From Acanthopleura granulata (Eukaryota; Mollusca; Polyplacophora; Chitonida; Chitonidae), in NCBI GenBank assembly GCA_016165875.1, contig JABBOT010000005.1, positions 29,531,943-29,595,942 of the forward strand: a stretch of DNA of 64,000 bases. Direction: 5' to 3'. The notes beneath the pieces were generated by a model that was not told where the DNA came from, did not search any database, and saw only the letters and a list, made by a program, of their open reading frames with translations. The first letter of the stretch is position 1. The number at the start of each line of letters is the position of its first letter. Shown here piece by piece: positions 47,431-58,080 of the stretch. The position numbers and the translations under genes are program-made.

Positions 47431-47610
47431 CGTCATGTGACAGGCAGGGTGTAGTGGTGAACTGGTTGTCCACCCTAAGGGCACATGTACTGCACTGCCA
47501 TTGGCCAGCTCCCCTGTAACTGTAATGGGCCAGTAGGTGGCGCTCCAGCTTGCTCATGTTAGATGAATCATTTTCCGCCGGAGGGGTCGGTGACGACCTG
47601 ACTTGGTCGT
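47431..47610 (-). CDS. Candidate internal exon with zinc-finger-like residues
   Basis: On the minus strand a branch-point-like ctaac and acceptor (tctatcctaaccag) precede an open frame. It reads through SSPTPPAENDSSN, then SKLERHLLAH (a His-x3-His end like the second half of a C2H2 zinc finger), then QWQCSTC (a Cys-x2-Cys start), with a later Cys and His. A donor-like tcacatgacg|gtgaagag would end the exon at 47431, giving 180 bp with the same codon phase at both ends. The patch is GC-richer than its surroundings. The second finger lacks canonical Cys2-His2 spacing within this exon, so it may continue elsewhere or not be a true finger. If real it would belong to a nuclear DNA-binding protein; the gene is not identified. 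Confidence 0.3.
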
Positions 47611-47716
47611 CTGGTTAGGATAGACAACATGTACCACATGTTTATTTTGTAGAGCGTAAAACCCGTGACCATTGTCAAACACATGATATTAAAATAACTG
47701 ACCAGCCTGATATGAA

Positions 47717-47732
47717 TATATATATATATATA
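47717..47732. repeat. Short (AT)n microsatellite
   Basis: Eight AT units followed by aggtgtgtg. Confidence 0.85.
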
Positions 47733-49357
47733 GGTGTGTGACCCTGGTTAAATAAAAACATCTGTGACCCGACGGTCCACAACTGTATAGCTGTTACATG
47801 TATATGTTAATTGTCCATATTTGATCATCAGCTAGTAACACCTGCTTGAAAATATATATTCTGGTGTTTAGGACATTTAGTTACATGGGGTATTGGAAAT
47901 CTCAGGTGTAACAATGCAAAGTTAGGAGGTCTGTCCAATTACCACCCATCCATTCCCAGAAAACCAGCTGTTTGAAGTCTTATAGAGACCAAATACTTGT
48001 GTTCTATAAAATTAGTACCAGATTTTGTGCCAACTAAGCAGTAAATTAAGCAAAAATGACTGTTTCCATGACAAGTGCGTGTCAGATTTAGTACTGAGGG
48101 TCATTTGGCAGCGGAAAGTAAAAGTTCATGAGTAATTTGAGCAGCATGGTCGGATTTAATTCTAAACTATCGTATATTATACAAGTGCAGAAGTTAGGTG
48201 TCATTAAATATAGTAAGTACATCTAAAAAAGTATTTGTCAAACACGGCAAAGGCCACTGGAATAATATGAATTGAACTGTGCGCGGTTTTCTGTGTTCGC
48301 GCATTTTTTTTTTGCTTTCTTTCCCCCGTCATTTATTTAAAACAGGATTTAAGGTGTTCTCGCTCCTAAACGACATGAATTGGTGTTCCATTTATTGGTC
48401 ATAAATTTCACTACAATGTATGTCGCACAACTTAGTACCTCGGTCTGTACAGTTGAAATATGAATAAAGATTAACACGGCTAAATACCTGGCCTCTATTG
48501 ATTTTTTCTCGGACTATGGATGGCCTAGTTTTCAAGGTTACCCTCACCAATGAATTTAAAATGTCCTGTGGTCGAACCTCTATGCAAGTCCGTTTGGTAA
48601 GGTGTTTTAAAAGCCTGTACAGGCGGCAAAAAATGCAAGAATCCTTCACTGTAAATCCATGGCCTGAAAGAAAGCCTAGCGAAGCGTGACACCTCGCGAC
48701 CACCCCTTTCTATAGGGAAGAGGAGGGATGGGTGAAAGAAACTGGCATCGGACCAGTAAACACAAGTGTGTAATTGATGTCAAAGTTTATACGCTTCACT
48801 GGCTTGAAATTAACTCCATCTCCAGTTTAAATGCAATCTACATTCTGATGATTATTCTATTTTTAGAAACGTGAAAAACTAAGCTCTGCAGAATGCACTG
48901 CAGCATGAATACTGGTATGGAATTCTTGTGGGGAGTCATTTTATTGCATAGATGTACTTTAACAACTCTTTATCTTCCCATTCGAAGCCACAAAATAGGT
49001 ATATTCACTACTCAAAAAGATCTTGAACAACATTTGGCAAGTCAATTTTTCTAATTCGTGAAACGTAATGTATTGAAACCGCAAGAGGGTCAAAAGTGTA
49101 GATTGATAGCTATGTCAGTCTTCATTGGTGTAATCCCTGCAAAACGTACAATAATGCCTTTGCACTTGGAGAGGTTAACTGAGATTGCGGAGCTTCAGAA
49201 AAAGTCCCATAATGGTGAAAGCAGGTCGTTGTGCGCCGCATAACGTCATACCTACCTGTGTACAACTCAAGTAGTCCACCAGCAGACATATTCCAAAAGC
49301 ATGGGGTGTACAACATGGAGGACGGTAAACTGGGCAAAACATTTAATGATTTAGATT
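47733..49357. other. No recognisable feature
   Basis: Unique-looking DNA. Overlapping plus and minus frames at 48.4-48.7 kb (63 and 103 codons) have no recognisable motif. Confidence 0.45.
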
Positions 49358-49468
49358 GCTTGTTTATTTATTTAATTGGTGTTTTACGCCGTGCTGAAGA
49401 ATATTTCACACATATGATGGCGGGCAGCATTATGTTGGGAGGAAACCGGGTAGAGCTCGCCAAAATTT
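49358..49468 (-). mobile_element. 3' fragment of the tRNA-derived SINE
   Basis: The plus strand shows a tttatttatttaattggtg tail junction, then ttttacgccgtgctgaagaa, tatttcacacatatgatggc, gggcagcattatgttggg and aggaaaccgggtagagc, after which similarity stops. Only the 3' half of the element is present, on the minus strand. Confidence 0.85.
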
Positions 49469-52410
49469 GGGACTATAAATACCTTCACTTGCGGTATTAA
49501 AACGTATAGCATTCAGACCCGAAACTCTCGCGTATACAGGCATCTTGGGCGCTTATGGTTATATGGAAACAACGGTGTCGCCAACTTGGAGTAGCCAATC
49601 GTACGACATTATTTGCTGTTAATGTTATATGACTGGTCCTCGTTACGGGCTGGTCGCACCAGTGTTTCCACATAACGTGACCACCCAATGCCCAGATGAC
49701 TTACCACCCACTGGTGTGTCAACTGCCTTGCGTTTAACGTCGATACATAGACTGCTTGGGCAAATCGTGATCATCTCTGGAAACGATCCTTGGGGATTTG
49801 CTGAGTGCTTCCATTCTGCTTCTCCCCGACTTTCTCAAACCATATATCAAAGTCATATAAGCGATTCTTGATTAGCCTACGGCGTGTAATTCCACACACA
49901 TGTAATGAAACGAAATACTAATAATCCAAGCTAGGGCTTCAAGCCTCAAATTACCGAGGCATTTGTTTTAGTCGCATACCAGTAGTTTACATCAGCTATC
50001 AGTTTAAGTTATAGCTTTTATACATGACTCATTTATAACCAAGTCAGTACCGTATACTCCTCTGTACCTATGTACCATCAGAGCAATAGTGTCTGGACGA
50101 GAATGGAGGTATCTTACACAACCATATGTAGACCTAGATCGTCGATATATACACTGCTCAAAGCGTTCCTAATACTTCAAGCGGCATATATAATCAGTTA
50201 TGTCGGTGTACATGTACGGGGTAATTTATATTACTTTATATAAATATTTTGTTATGTCTATTCACATTCTTTAAACTCTGTCGATACCGTTACGTGAATG
50301 TAGTATTTCAGATTTCAGACCCAACGTACACAATGTCCGCATCAGTTCTTGCCTTTTCAGTCTATTGATACATGTATATGTCCCTTGTAAATATGTTTTG
50401 TATTTAATCGAACATAAGTTTTCTCTTGCGTTGAGTTCGTAAAACCCGCTCTATCAGTTTCATTAACCTAAGGATTTAGGTTGCACACTTTTTGGAGAAA
50501 AGATCCATTCTTTCAGGGAGAAAAAACTAATACAAAAGAGGCAGGAGGAAAGTCTACTGAAAACGGCTTATCTTTTCTTTGAGTTTTGGTCGGAAGAGAA
50601 CTGTTCGCAGTCCTGGGAAACAGTGGGGTAGATATGAGATCATGTCTTTCTGACATAGTAATGAATTGAAATAGGTGCAGTTGTTCTCTGAATCTTCTTT
50701 GTGTATTTTATACCTTTAAATGATGTATAAAATACTGCTATGTTTGGGCGTTAGGTAAACCCAGTCTTTGTATAATATTCTCTGTCTAAAAGAATTTCGC
50801 TAAATCAGCGGCATAAGCGTGTTAGTAGATAAACTGGAAAGTTCTAACTATACATAAATTAAATTTGACAACATTTGAAATAACACGTATTTTTACTGTT
50901 CCAAGCTGAAAGAGTCTCTCTGGCAGATAACTTAAATACACTAATTCTTCTATTTTTTGGACAGATATTAGTACTGCTGAAAGCCAAAAATTACATTTCC
51001 CACCGAACTGGTTTGAAAAAGCAAGCTTATGAATAAGTTATTTAGTATGTAAGAAAAAAGAATCTCTGCATTCCTGATACAAATCCATGCAAAAATTAGC
51101 AGAAAAAGGTTATGTAGCTGAAGGTTTAGAATTAAAGATTAACTTCTAGATGGCCCTATTTTTCCTTGCATCCATGTTAACCTCCTCATAGGTAGACATC
51201 CTCCCGTCTAGCATCATGGCTTATGCTGTAACAATAAGAGGTTTGCGCTCTGCTGGTTTGCTTTGGACGTAGTAAGACAGCTAACCCAGAGCAATTTTGA
51301 GGCATACAGAGAACCTACATTTTTTTAAAATGGGCTTGTCTCCAACGTTTGCACAAACAAAGAGGAAAATAGAAAAAATATGATAAAATAAAAATAAACA
51401 ATGGAGCATAGTTTTACGAAATTTTCTTTTCACAATCAAACCAATCCATATTTTCCTCTGTTTTCACCTAAAGCCTGTTCTAAAATTGTCACTCTGCATG
51501 ATAACTGCGTTCAAAATGATTGGAATTGTGTTTGGAGAGAGCACTTTGCTTCCAGAGTTCGCTTTATAATAACAAAACTGACGGCCACCTGTTACGTCTG
51601 TCTCTAGACATACTACCGATGCATCGTTACTGATAATCAATAATACAAATACGGAAATATCTTTACGCTAGGAGTAAACTCACATATGGCGATAATAGCA
51701 CAGATCAGATCTTACTTATTTTGCATTTTTGTTCCAGTGTCAAGTTCCCATTCATTTAAAGCTTAGTTTCAGCCATGTATAATCCATGTGTGTTCAAAGC
51801 AACATGAGAGCCTTCACACTGTAAGAATTTGCGTAAGTGTTTCTTATGCAGTTGTAAAGACAAAACGTTTCATATTCAAGACATTAAAATTGTAATGATA
51901 GGCTCATTGTCCAAACTATTTGATGTATTTCACCTTACAACAAGTATTCTATTAGAGGTGAACCGCACATTGTGTTACGTGAGCTGTGATTATGGCTAAA
52001 ATCTGTTTATTTTTTAACATCAATGGGTCTTATTTGTCAATTACAAGCTGGCAACGATTACGGCTTCCATGTCGACACAAGCTTACACTTCCTAAGAGGC
52101 CTGGGAACAACAAGCACTTGTATATCCTACCGTTTGATACATCTAGCATTGGTTTAAGATGTCTTGTAACCAATATATCGTGCAACTGTGAGCGTCACAC
52201 ATTGTAACGTTCGACAGTAACGTACCAAACTCCAGTGGATTATCCCGGGCACTTCAGTTACCTCCATGGGTAATTAACAGGTTACCATGCATTGCATAAG
52301 TATAAATAAAATTTACACTCAAAATATCGTAAAAATATCATAAAACAATCAATCAATGTTGTATTGTCTGGTGTTAGAGCATTACCGCTGAATAATCACA
52401 AAGTCTGGTA
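49469..52410. other. No recognisable feature
   Basis: AT-rich unique-looking DNA with short random frames only. Confidence 0.5.
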
Positions 52411-52580
52411 TTTTAATCTCAAGGAAATAAAGATTCCAAATGACTCGCGAAAGTACTTTCCTCTCTGAATCAAGGAAATGCCGTTAAATGTCTGATATAA
52501 ACTTTATCTCAAGAAAATGGAGATTCTAAACAACTCGTGAAAGTAAAATTTCTTCTGAATCACGAAAAAGCGGTTAAATT
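52411..52580. repeat. Two-unit ~90-bp tandem duplication
   Basis: The segment tttaatctcaaggaaataaa, gattccaaatgactcgcgaa...ctctgaatcaaggaaatgcc is followed 90 bp later by tttatctcaagaaaatggag, attctaaacaactcgtgaa...cttctgaatcacgaaaaagc. The two copies have diverged by roughly a fifth. Confidence 0.7.
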
Positions 52581-53197
52581 ATACCATTCCTAGATTCATT
52601 CTTGTTTACTATGATTTTTTATTCTCCACACTAACACTCAAAACAATCGTTTGCTTTGGATTTTTGAGGAAGTCCTTAAAAGTTGGGGCTTCTAAGGAAC
52701 TGGACAAGGCTCTGTGTTAAAGTGCGCGAAAGCCAGCCGTCGGTAAACGCTGAACGGCTCAATGCCGACATGAAAACTTGCAGCTTCAAGATTCCCATAT
52801 GCTTGTTCTTCTTGGGTGGTCATTTAAAGCTTTTTAATGGTGGAATTATTTTTAACTACGTTTTCGTTCATTACAGGTGTTATTATGTATATTTTTACTT
52901 TTGTGAAATTTTTCTACACATTCCACTCTTAAATCCACAGGATATATGTATGTTCTTTCCACGGAATGTCTAGAATAAGGTTAATGTGCACGGTGTATTA
53001 TCTAATGCATACGCTCATTCACATTTTGTGCACTGGTTTATGTTAATGACCGAGTTGTCTATATTGACGGTTGCACACCTAAGGCATATGTAACATTAGT
53101 GTCCGGACAAAGATATACACGCATAGGTAATACCAGGGCGGATTTATACTATAGCATCACGCTGAATACATGAAAACGATCAAGCCCAGTTGAAGAT

Positions 53198-53366
53198 CGG
53201 GGCCTTCCTCACCGGCCGTATGTGAGCAACCTGCGCATGGTCGTGTGTTTCCCTCCGCGCTCTGCCCCGGTTTCCTCCCACAATAATGCTGACCGCCGTC
53301 GTATAAGTGAAACATTCTGAAGTACGGCGTAAAACAGCAATCAAATAAATAAATAAAATAATAAGT
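53198..53366 (+). mobile_element. 5'-truncated copy of the tRNA-derived SINE with A-rich tail
   Basis: The copy begins near cggggccttcctcaccggcc and shows the family body in order (gtgtttccctccgcgctctg, cggtttcctcccacaataat, gaccgccgtcgtataagtg), then gtacggcgtaaaacagcaat and a long AAATAAATAAATAAAATAAT tail. The intact tail and low divergence of the 3' half suggest a younger copy than the one at 10.8 kb. Confidence 0.85.
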
Positions 53367-55383
53367 AAATTAGTTGAAGATCGTTTAAAATCACATTTAT
53401 GTTTTGGATTGGAAACTCACCTAACTTTGTTTCCGATTTCCTCTCGTTTAGATAATACCAGGCGTACACGTATTTCTGATTTTACGTAGAGATTTAGTTA
53501 AATGAGCGTTGATATTTGTTGACTCTGTTCTCTCTCCATGGCACTAGGTACAGATGCCCAAGCGTTATGATGAATGCTAACAAGCGGTTTTAGTGAGATG
53601 AAGTTCTCTTAATACACAGCTCATTATTTTAGATTTCACCTAGGGTAAAACGACTTTTATGATATATACTGATGCTTGAAAAATAAACACAAATCATAAA
53701 GAATTCCCAGCTGCTGCACTATAGAATTGTATTATCAGGCTGTGCTACTAATGTATGGCTTGTATACACGTTTCGATGAATTACTCTGTACGAAGTGAAC
53801 ATGATGCCTAGTCTGTACAATTGTTTCTCCTGTGGACATACTTGCATAATGTCACAAACTTAATTTGCCAGAGATTTTCAAACAAACATCTCAATAAATA
53901 AAATGAGAAACACACAAGAGATACAAATGTCGACTGAACTGTATTTGTTTCGATAGTAGTAGTTAGCTAAAAAGCGAAAAGCAAAGACAAGAAAAACAGA
54001 AAATTTATAGGTGTGCACAAGATTTGGGAGTAGTATTCGCCAAGGGAACACATTGCAGTGTTATAGTTTTGTTCGTAATTTGATGATCTTATCTAAGAGT
54101 AAAAACGGTAGAACAAAACCAGTCCATATACCTATCTGTATTCATGGATGACTTCCTCCAGATAGCTTACACTTACGCCCCATAATAACCGGACTTGGGG
54201 ACAAAAATAGACATTAACGTGACCCCGTAATGGACATTAAATGGACTATGTGTACGCCGATACTTTTTTTAAAGCAGTACAACTGGTATAAATGTAATTG
54301 CGTCTATTTGTGGCATGGGGAACATACAGTTTGGATATAGGCTATGAAGCCATAAACCGTGTGCTATGACATTTGAAGGCCATATCCTAACAAGAGTTTT
54401 TATCCTAAACCTCCTCATATATTCACGTTTTCATATTATAACTGCATTGTGACCGATGTTAACATAGGTGTTTTCATTACAAGTTATGTCTCACGGTTAC
54501 GGTTGTATATTGCGAAAGCTAAATATGAGTTCAATATCCAAAACCACAAAGGAAAATTCACATCTTCCTGTTGAACTTGTGAACAGTCTTGTACTAAAGA
54601 GTACCATTTTAGAGCACTTCTAAATTTATTTTCGTTTAAACTCTTTGGCTCTTATCCGTGTCTGTTTTAAGTACTGACATCACTCCTAATTGTGTTGTAA
54701 GTGAAGAATAAAATTTTACGGAGATTACTTGGCTAGGAGGCACAAGATGTGTACGTAACGAAAATGGTGGCGGTGGTGGTTGGGAACAGGTGGGGGGGGG
54801 AGGGGACCTGTTGGCGGAGGAGTTTGACATAACGTGAATGTACATTTACACCTGGGAAAACAAATCAGGAGAAACTCTCATAAAGGTCTTTAAAACTGCT
54901 GGTGACTCACGTTGAACAGAGTCAATTAGCCGTGCGATCATTTTTGAATGGCTTCAGGAGCATCACGTGAAATGGATTCTGTCAATAAACACTTAAACAC
55001 TAAAATGCTTGGTCGACAAGCAAAGAACGGCAGTTTTCTTATTATTCGCATGGAAGACTTGTATATTCTACAAACTCTACATACATGTATAAATTGTCAG
55101 ATTAAATTAGACAAGACTTCTTTGCTCAGCTCAGAAGGATGTTCTAACACTAAGAGAAGCTGAGTCATCAAATCACATTCAGTTCAGAATTATTCATGAA
55201 AATGTCACAACGATATGCCTGAATGATTCCAATCCGACAAGCGCAAAGAGATAAAAAGTAACAAATGTTTATAAGAGCAGTAAGACAGATTACTTTTCGC
55301 CAGAGCAATCTCAGAATATCATACATATGTTTAATTTCCATTAAGGAGCATTCATCGGAGGACATTTGTAACATGGAACATAA
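53367..55383. other. No recognisable gene
   Basis: Unique-looking DNA apart from a G-run at 54.79 kb. Confidence 0.5.
54791..54804. repeat. G-run
   Basis: gg, t, nine G, a, gggg. Low-complexity G-rich tract. Confidence 0.75.
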
Positions 55384-56076
55384 TGTGGGAACTATACTGT
55401 GTCCAATATCTGTTCTGGTACATGATGAATATACCGTACCAAATGTCTGCTCAGGAATATGATGAACTACATTTATACGGTGTCTAACATCTGCTCTGGC
55501 ATATGGTGATCTATACGGTGTCAAACATCCGTCCGGGTACATGATGGACCATGCCGTGTGAAACATCTGCTCAGGTATATGATGAACTATACGGTGTCAT
55601 ACATCTACTCTGGATTATGATGAATTATACGGCGTGAAACATCTGCTGTGGTGTATCATGATTTATACCGTGTGACACATATACTGTGGTATATGATGAA
55701 TTATATGGTGTCAAACATCTGTTCGGATATGCGCTGAAATATAAGGTGTCAAACGTCTGCTCAGGTGTATGATGAACTATGCGGTGTTATACATCTACTC
55801 TGGACTAAGATGTATAATACGGTGTCAAACATCTGCTTTGGTGTATGTGAACTATACCTTGTAGCACATATGCTCTGGTATGTAATGAACTATACGGTGT
55901 CAAACGCCTGCTCAGTTATATGATGAAATATCCGCTCTGGTATATAATGAACCACGTGGTGTAAAACACCTGCGCTGGTATTTGATAAACAACATGAGTA
56001 CGGTGTCAAACATCTGCCTTTGTATATGATAAAGTATACGGTGTCAAACATCTACTCTGGTATATGATTAACTATC
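55384..56076. repeat. 38-bp minisatellite, about 18 units
   Basis: The consensus unit is ggtatatgatgaactatacg followed by gtgtcaaacatctgctct. Successive starts at 55498, 55536, 55574, 55612 and 55650 are exactly 38 bp apart; the earlier starts at 55417 and 55454 are offset by small indels. Units differ at many positions, so the array is older than the 58.9-59.6-kb core. Its unit length equals that of the unrelated-looking array 2 kb downstream. The 132-residue minus-strand open frame at 55168-55566 partly overlaps it and is not credible as a gene. Confidence 0.85.
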
Positions 56077-56388
56077 TTCCCCGTGCTAATCTTGATGAGT
56101 TGCCTACTTGTTTGTTCATTACAATTCTACATAAATGTGCTATTATAGTTTCCTGTAAGTATTCTGCTGCTGTCGTCAACAGATATACCTGGATACATAC
56201 ATGTACTTTAAAGAGCTATTTTGGTGTCAAAAATTCTGTGTTTTAAAACCAAGGCGAATTGATAAAGACTGGGACAGTCTGAATTGCTTTCCTAAATTGG
56301 GAAAATATTGCAGCTCATTAAACCGACATTGTACGTTTTGTCAGAGCATATGGAGGCAAAATATCTGTCCCTTCCACTTTGCCTGGAG

Positions 56389-56544
56389 TGACGTCACCCA
56401 CGAACACATGACGTCATCAATCGCTCACGCTTATCCACAAATGACCTGCCCTTTCAAACGCTCTTGACGTCATCCCAGCATAAATGCCTTACTCAACGTC
56501 ACATCTGTTTAATTCGACGTCATACACTGAATATTGTTACGTCA
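56389..56544. promoter_or_regulatory. Homotypic cluster of CRE-type (TGACGTCA/ACGTCA) sites
   Basis: Full palindromic TGACGTCA sites lie at 56389-56396, 56409-56416 and 56465-56472. Half or near sites follow: ACGTCA at 56496-56501, GACGTCA at 56516-56522 and TTACGTCA at 56537-56544. TGACGTCA is the binding site of CREB/ATF-type bZIP factors, which regulate cAMP-responsive and stress genes. An 8-mer palindrome is expected about once per 64 kb; three within 84 bp is far above chance. The first two are exactly 20 bp (two helical turns) apart. The spacings (20, 56, about 30, 20 and 21 bp) are not uniform, so this is not a plain tandem array. No gene start is identifiable nearby, so promoter or enhancer function is inference. 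Confidence 0.5.
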
Positions 56545-56717
56545 CATCAGGAAAATTTATCGGACAGAGCCGAAGATTTTGTTTTTCAAGGAATCTTCAG
56601 TTATATGGGTTAAATAGTGTTATTTATCAAAATCCTTTCGAAACATGTTGTTAAGCTTCCTCCGTAGGATTTCTTTCATATCATTGTAATATTTGAACGC
56701 AATTTACATTCTAATAT

Positions 56718-56757
56718 TTATTCATTTATTTGATTGGTGTTTTACGCCGTACTCAAT
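56718..56757 (-). mobile_element. Short 3'-end fragment of the tRNA-derived SINE
   Basis: Only the tail and terminal 3' box are present: tatttattcatttatttgat, then tggtgttttacgccgtactc. Similarity then stops at catataatatac. Such tail-only pieces are expected from extreme 5' truncation. Confidence 0.7.
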
Positions 56758-58080
56758 CATATAATATACATATATAATTCCCCAAAACAGCTTCCTATTT
56801 CCAAATTAAAAGAAATCTGAATTGAGAAGAACTCAGCTTTTTCCCAATGGCCAAACTGTCGTGCTAATTACCACTATGTGACTCAAATCAGTGTATACGT
56901 CACACATGATGAAGTTTCTGTCAATGACTTTCCAAAGATGGGGGTTCTCCCCAAAAATATAGGTTTCCTGCACATTTTTGAGTCAGGCGTGTCAAAATAG
57001 TGAAATAAATAATTACACATTAAAAACGAAACCTGACCATATGCCGAAGAACATGTATTATACAAAGAAGAGCACTGTGCCATAATTGTGCACGCACATG
57101 TACGAAACTCTTGCATTACTGCTTAATTCTGATAAACAAATTTTAAAAAAGGGTTACATTCACAAATGTAGTAAAACTAGGGAGCAATTATGATAAGTAA
57201 CTACAAGTCGCCATTTCTTTCAAGATGATTGCTGTATTAATGAAGCAGTGAATAAGAGTGTATATGGCATCGTCCCAACCGCAAGGTCAACTTACCACCA
57301 CTATGAGCCAACCCTGAACTGTGTAGTCGCAGTGCCATTTGACCTCTTCATTAGAACATAAGTGAAAGAATAGTGAAGCTAGGACATTTATGTGGCTGAT
57401 ACTGATGCCGTTGTTGTTACTGATATTAATATCGGCGGCAAAATAAAACTACTAGCTGTTGCATGCATGAGCTCAAACACAAAACCCCAAATATGAACAA
57501 AGAACTGAAGATTGAAATAAATAGCTGAGTAAATAGATGGAGAGAGTGGTTGAAGTTGACGGCTGCGCAGATGGATGAATGAATCTATCGCAAGGTCTGC
57601 CAAGATGTTATAAATTTTAACAAATCAAGAGAGAGGTATTTCTACAACCTGAGAAGGCATCCGTTTCCACTGTGACGTTACCGGTTCCTAGATTCAGCAT
57701 TTTGCCATGTAGATGTAATGTGAAATCAGCTGTTTTTTTATTACGGGACAGTTCTGATATATTTCACACCCATTTTCCACGAAAAAGTGGAATGAATCTG
57801 GGGTTATTCCCCAAGATTTCAACCTGGAGGCCACAATGCGTGGCCTCCCTTTCTAATAAGAAGAGGGTTCGTGCTACACAAGACAAAGGGGTGCACCGCC
57901 TTTGATCCTGAAAATCTTAGGGTACGGATGACGCGAGAACTCCAGATTAAAAGGTAATTTAAAATAATCGACCACGTAATGAAAAATCATCATGTTGATC
58001 TCTGTGAACCCCTCTTCTAAAAAACTTTGGTTATATTTTTTGTTGTCTTTCCTTTCAGGCAAATTATTTACAGGGCGGGG
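56758..58080. other. No recognisable feature
   Basis: Unique-looking DNA between a SINE tail fragment and the 38-bp array. Short frames only. Confidence 0.5.
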
